Part shown: positions 19,446 to 21,853 of the stretch, one piece after another
Layout of the letters: each line of letters begins with the position of its first letter
How positions within the stretch are numbered: position 1 is the first letter of the stretch
Assembly: GCA_023807065.1 (NCBI GenBank)
Contig: JAJJLU010003979.1
Span: 1-21,853, forward strand
Length of the DNA stretch: 21,853 bases
Direction: 5' to 3'
DNA from: Isotricha intestinalis
Lineage: Eukaryota > Ciliophora > Litostomatea > Vestibuliferida > Isotrichidae
Translations under genes and position numbers: made by a program
Notes under the pieces: generated by a model
Databases searched by the model: none
Told to the model about the DNA's origin: nothing
What the model saw: the letters and a program-made list of their open reading frames with translations, nothing else

Positions 19446-19983
19446 CTAATATCTTACATTTATTTTAAAAATAACAATTCCATAACCTCTTCTATTTGGT
19501 AATTCTTCAAAAGATTTATAAACTTTGGTTCCTTTAAAATAAGTTGAAGTAAGATATATATCACATTTATCCAACATTTTTTTGCTTTTTTTTATAAGAA
19601 GGAGTTCCACCATCCGAAAGGAATATATTTTTATATATTGATTACAAGTTTTAGGTATATCAAGTTTTATTTTATCTATATTAATTTTTTGTCCATATTT
19701 GAAATGTTGTAGTAACTTCAAATTTTTTTCATTTGGATATATAAAAGAATCTCCCTTTCCAGAACTATTAAATAATTTTTGTAATATAATGATCTTTATC
19801 TCTTGTAGAATATTTTTGTTTGTATTTGTCACCTAATAAGTGATTTATATCATTAAAATAATTTTTAGGAATTTTTTTAAATTCAATCCATCTGGTTTCA
19901 GTATGAATAAATAATTTATCTGTTATTGTTTTTTGCTCAAATTTATTAGATAATTCTTTAAAAATTGTAAAAGTATCTATCAT
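19446..19983 (-). pseudogene. Broken gene of unknown function beside the restriction-type remnant
   Basis: ATG at 19983 opens a 71-codon frame (HTETRWIEFKKIPKNYFNDI) that closes at 19768. A second frame, open 19832-19446, continues it from about 19790 with KLFNSSGKGDSFIYPNEKNL and KYGQKINIDKIKLDIPKTC. A short third-frame patch near 19580-19625 (FLSDGGTPSYKKKQKNV) interrupts this, after which the second frame resumes with CDIYLTSTYFKGTKVY and ends FEELPNRRGYGIVIFK. Together they would cover about 180 residues. I do not recognise the family, and no DNA methyltransferase motif is visible. It precedes the restriction-type remnant by about 105 bp on the same strand, so the two may have been one operon. 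Confidence 0.55.
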
Positions 19984-20044
19984 AATAACATTATTTATGA
20001 TAACAAAAACATTGTTACTAAAAACTTTGTCAAGTTGTTTAAAA

Positions 20045-20335
20045 ATAAAAAAAGAGAGATTTTAAAAAATTTAAATAATTCTAAATAAAGAATTATTCCA
20101 ATAAGTTTTAATTCAGTATTTATTATTTGATAAAGTAAAATTAAATCTGGAAATATATGACAATTATAAGAAGGATACTAATTTCCTTTAAATATTTTTC
20201 TTCCTAAAATTTCTTTATTTTGATAATTTTAATCTAATTTCATTGATTAATTGTTTCTTTTTATTATCATTTTTATATTTTTAATATCTTTTTAAAAAAG
20301 AGTATTTTTTGATATATTTATATTTTTAACATTTT
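20045..20335 (-). pseudogene. Decayed toxin of a type II toxin-antitoxin module (YafQ/RelE-like)
   Basis: The minus-strand sequence near 20060-20185 keeps the C-terminal pattern of YafQ-type mRNA interferases: a Lys-Gly-Asn turn, then a Cys-His pair, Pro-Asp-Leu, and alternating hydrophobic residues leading to Leu-Phe. In the family this region holds catalytic His residues used to cut mRNA on the ribosome. Upstream pieces toward 20335 are Lys/Ile-rich and broken by many stops and frame changes. The usual second His near the end is not kept, and an in-frame TAG lies in the turn, so the product cannot be active. The antitoxin-like remnant lies immediately upstream, the normal order in such operons. 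Confidence 0.5.
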
Positions 20336-20530
20336 TATTTCCAAATTTCATTAATTTCTTTTATTTCTTCATAATTATTAGATAATAAAGCTATCTTTGT
20401 TTCTTCATAAGGTTCATAATCAATTTTTATCCAAAAGGAATACATATTTCTTGTTCTACTTGCTAGTTTTATTAGTTTTTATAAGATATTATAAAAAAAT
20501 TAAATAAATTAAAAAAAATAAATTCAAAAA
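20335..20530 (-). pseudogene. Decayed antitoxin remnant (RelB/DinJ-like)
   Basis: On the minus strand, a QVEQEICIPFG piece (about 20428-20463) is followed in another frame by KIDYEPYEETKIALLS (about 20383-20430) and NNYEEIKEINEIW to the stop at 20337-20335. RelB/DinJ antitoxins end their DNA-binding helix region with a similar Ile-Pro-Phe, then a Pro-x-x-Glu-Thr and an acidic helix that binds the toxin. The match is short and crosses a frame change, so confidence is moderate. The position just before the YafQ-like remnant on the same strand supports it. Confidence 0.4.
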
Positions 20531-21853
20531 CAATTAAATTATAAATTCTATATTTTCATAAATATATTTTATAATATTTAAAATCAATATTTTTAAATTC
20601 ATCTGTTTTTAATTTCTTCAATAATATAATCCATTAATATTTCAGTAAAATATACTTTTACTAATTATTCAAAATTCGAATAACTTATTTCTTGATATTG
20701 AATTAAACTCTAGAAGATTTTGAATTAAAGAATAATTAAATATGTTATGTTAAATTAAAAAGAAAAAATATTTTGAAATAATTGATTTTAATAATAAATA
20801 AGTAAAAAATAATAAAAAATATTATAAAAAAATAAATTTAAAAATATAAGAAGAAATTAAAATAAAATTATTAATTTCGTCATAGTCTCCATTTTCTTTT
20901 GATACATTTTATTATTTGACTTAAATATAAAAAGAAGTTAAATATGAAGAATAATGCATGGAAATTTAGAAAAATGTTTTAGATAATAGATAAATCTTTA
21001 AATTAGTGAAATTAAAAAAAGAAGAAATAAATGAAAAAATATTAATAATGAATATCAAGAAAATCAAAAATTAAAACAAATAATATAAGTATTTAAATGG
21101 AAAACAATCATAATTAAAATGAAACTGTTACACATATTTAAATTCTTTAATAATCATCAAATTTAATTATAAATGATAATATTTTAAATGAATAAATTGG
21201 AATTAATAGTGAGTTGGAAAATAATTATAATAATTCCTCAAGGATAAAAATTCCTATAATATAATAACAATTTTTTTAAAATCATTTAAAATTTCTAATG
21301 ACTTTTTTTTATTTTTCAAATTCTTCATTTAATTAACATCATAGTTTATAAAATTAAAAAATTAATAATTTTATTTAAATATAGGGAAAATTGAGGATAT
21401 ATTTTTAATAGTAATTATTTTATTTTAATCGATGTCCGTAAAAAAATCATAAAAATTTTTCATTATAATTTTCATTTTATATATTTTTTTAATTATAATA
21501 TATTTCTTTATTTAGTTTTAATTAGTCATATAGTTCTATAATCATTTTTTATTTCCATTGAATAATTTCTCGAATAATTGAAATAATTAATCATTTTTAA
21601 AAGAAAAAATTAAATATAAATATTAACAATTTTATTAAGTTAAATTATTAATTAATTTTTGTTTAATCAAATATATTCATGAATTACATATTTTATATAT
21701 TTTTATCTTATTTTATATATAATATAAAATATATAAATATATTTAAATTATCTAAAAAATTTTAATACTAAAATTTAAATATTGTTTTTTTTGAATATTA
21801 TTTTGACAATAATATGTCCTTTTATAAAAAAGAAAATAGAAACACCTTTAGAA
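20531..21853. other. AT-rich stretch without an intact gene
   Basis: No frame stays open for a credible length. On the plus strand near 20955-21260 there are weak coding-like scraps (MHGNLEK, LVKLKKEEINEKI, SELENNYNNSSRIKIPI) in different frames, possibly another remnant. Nothing was recognised in the final 500 bases beyond the AT inverted repeat at 21692-21737. Confidence 0.35.
21692..21737. repeat. 12-bp A/T inverted repeat
   Basis: TTTATATATTTT at 21692-21703 is complementary to AAAATATATAAA at 21726-21737, with a 22-nt spacer. In a stretch made only of A and T this may be chance; no function is proposed. Confidence 0.3.

Noticed and set aside
21661..21760. Terminal A/T palindromes as an origin or chromosome end
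   Set aside because: No telomere-like repeat is present, and such inverted repeats arise by chance in pure A/T sequence.

Overview
This is a very A+T-rich window that most likely comes from the nuclear genome of a ciliate-like protist using the standard stop codons. Three things point there. Most intact genes end in TAA and one in TGA, and none has an in-frame TAA or TAG read as Gln. Three tiny GT-AG introns (28 to 37 nt) can be placed by reading frame. The gene content is protist-like: a huge multi-pass PAS protein of the tiny-macrocysts type, a MORN-repeat protein, an FKBP-like protein, and a protein with modules resembling axonemal repeat proteins. The organism is an inference, since no rRNA or tRNA gene was found.

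Layout. The first 71 bases are the end of a lysine/arginine-rich protein, possibly ribosomal. About 0.75-1.4 kb holds a broken minus-strand gene. From 1.5 to 12.6 kb lies an intact eukaryotic block: the 1746-aa PAS/multi-membrane protein, a single-anchor protein, a type I membrane protein, a basic Lys/Asn-rich protein, then a minus-strand 396-aa protein head to head with a small FKBP-like gene, then a three-exon gene with duplicated exons. From 12.58 to 14.56 kb, coding sequence is clear but repeatedly broken by single-base shifts: the continuation of the three-exon gene, and a MORN array of about 16 repeats on the minus strand.

From about 14.6 kb to the end there is no intact gene, only remnants. 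Several are unmistakably bacterial. They include mraY (peptidoglycan lipid I synthesis) directly followed by rnhA (RNase HI) on the plus strand, a restriction-endonuclease-like gene with an EIK catalytic motif on the minus strand, and a RelB/DinJ-like plus YafQ-like toxin-antitoxin pair on the minus strand. Two further minus-strand remnants (16.0-17.35 kb and 19.45-19.98 kb) were not recognised.

The simplest reading is that DNA from a bacterium, such as an AT-rich endosymbiont, was inserted into the host genome and is decaying. A chimeric contig is the main alternative. Premature stops in the remnants often fall where Gln or Trp is expected, as C-to-T or G-to-A decay, or a different genetic code in the donor, would produce. 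The intact genes do not form a recognisable pathway. Several (PAS receptor, MORN, axonemal-like repeats) suit membrane sensing and cortex or cilium structure, but that is inference.
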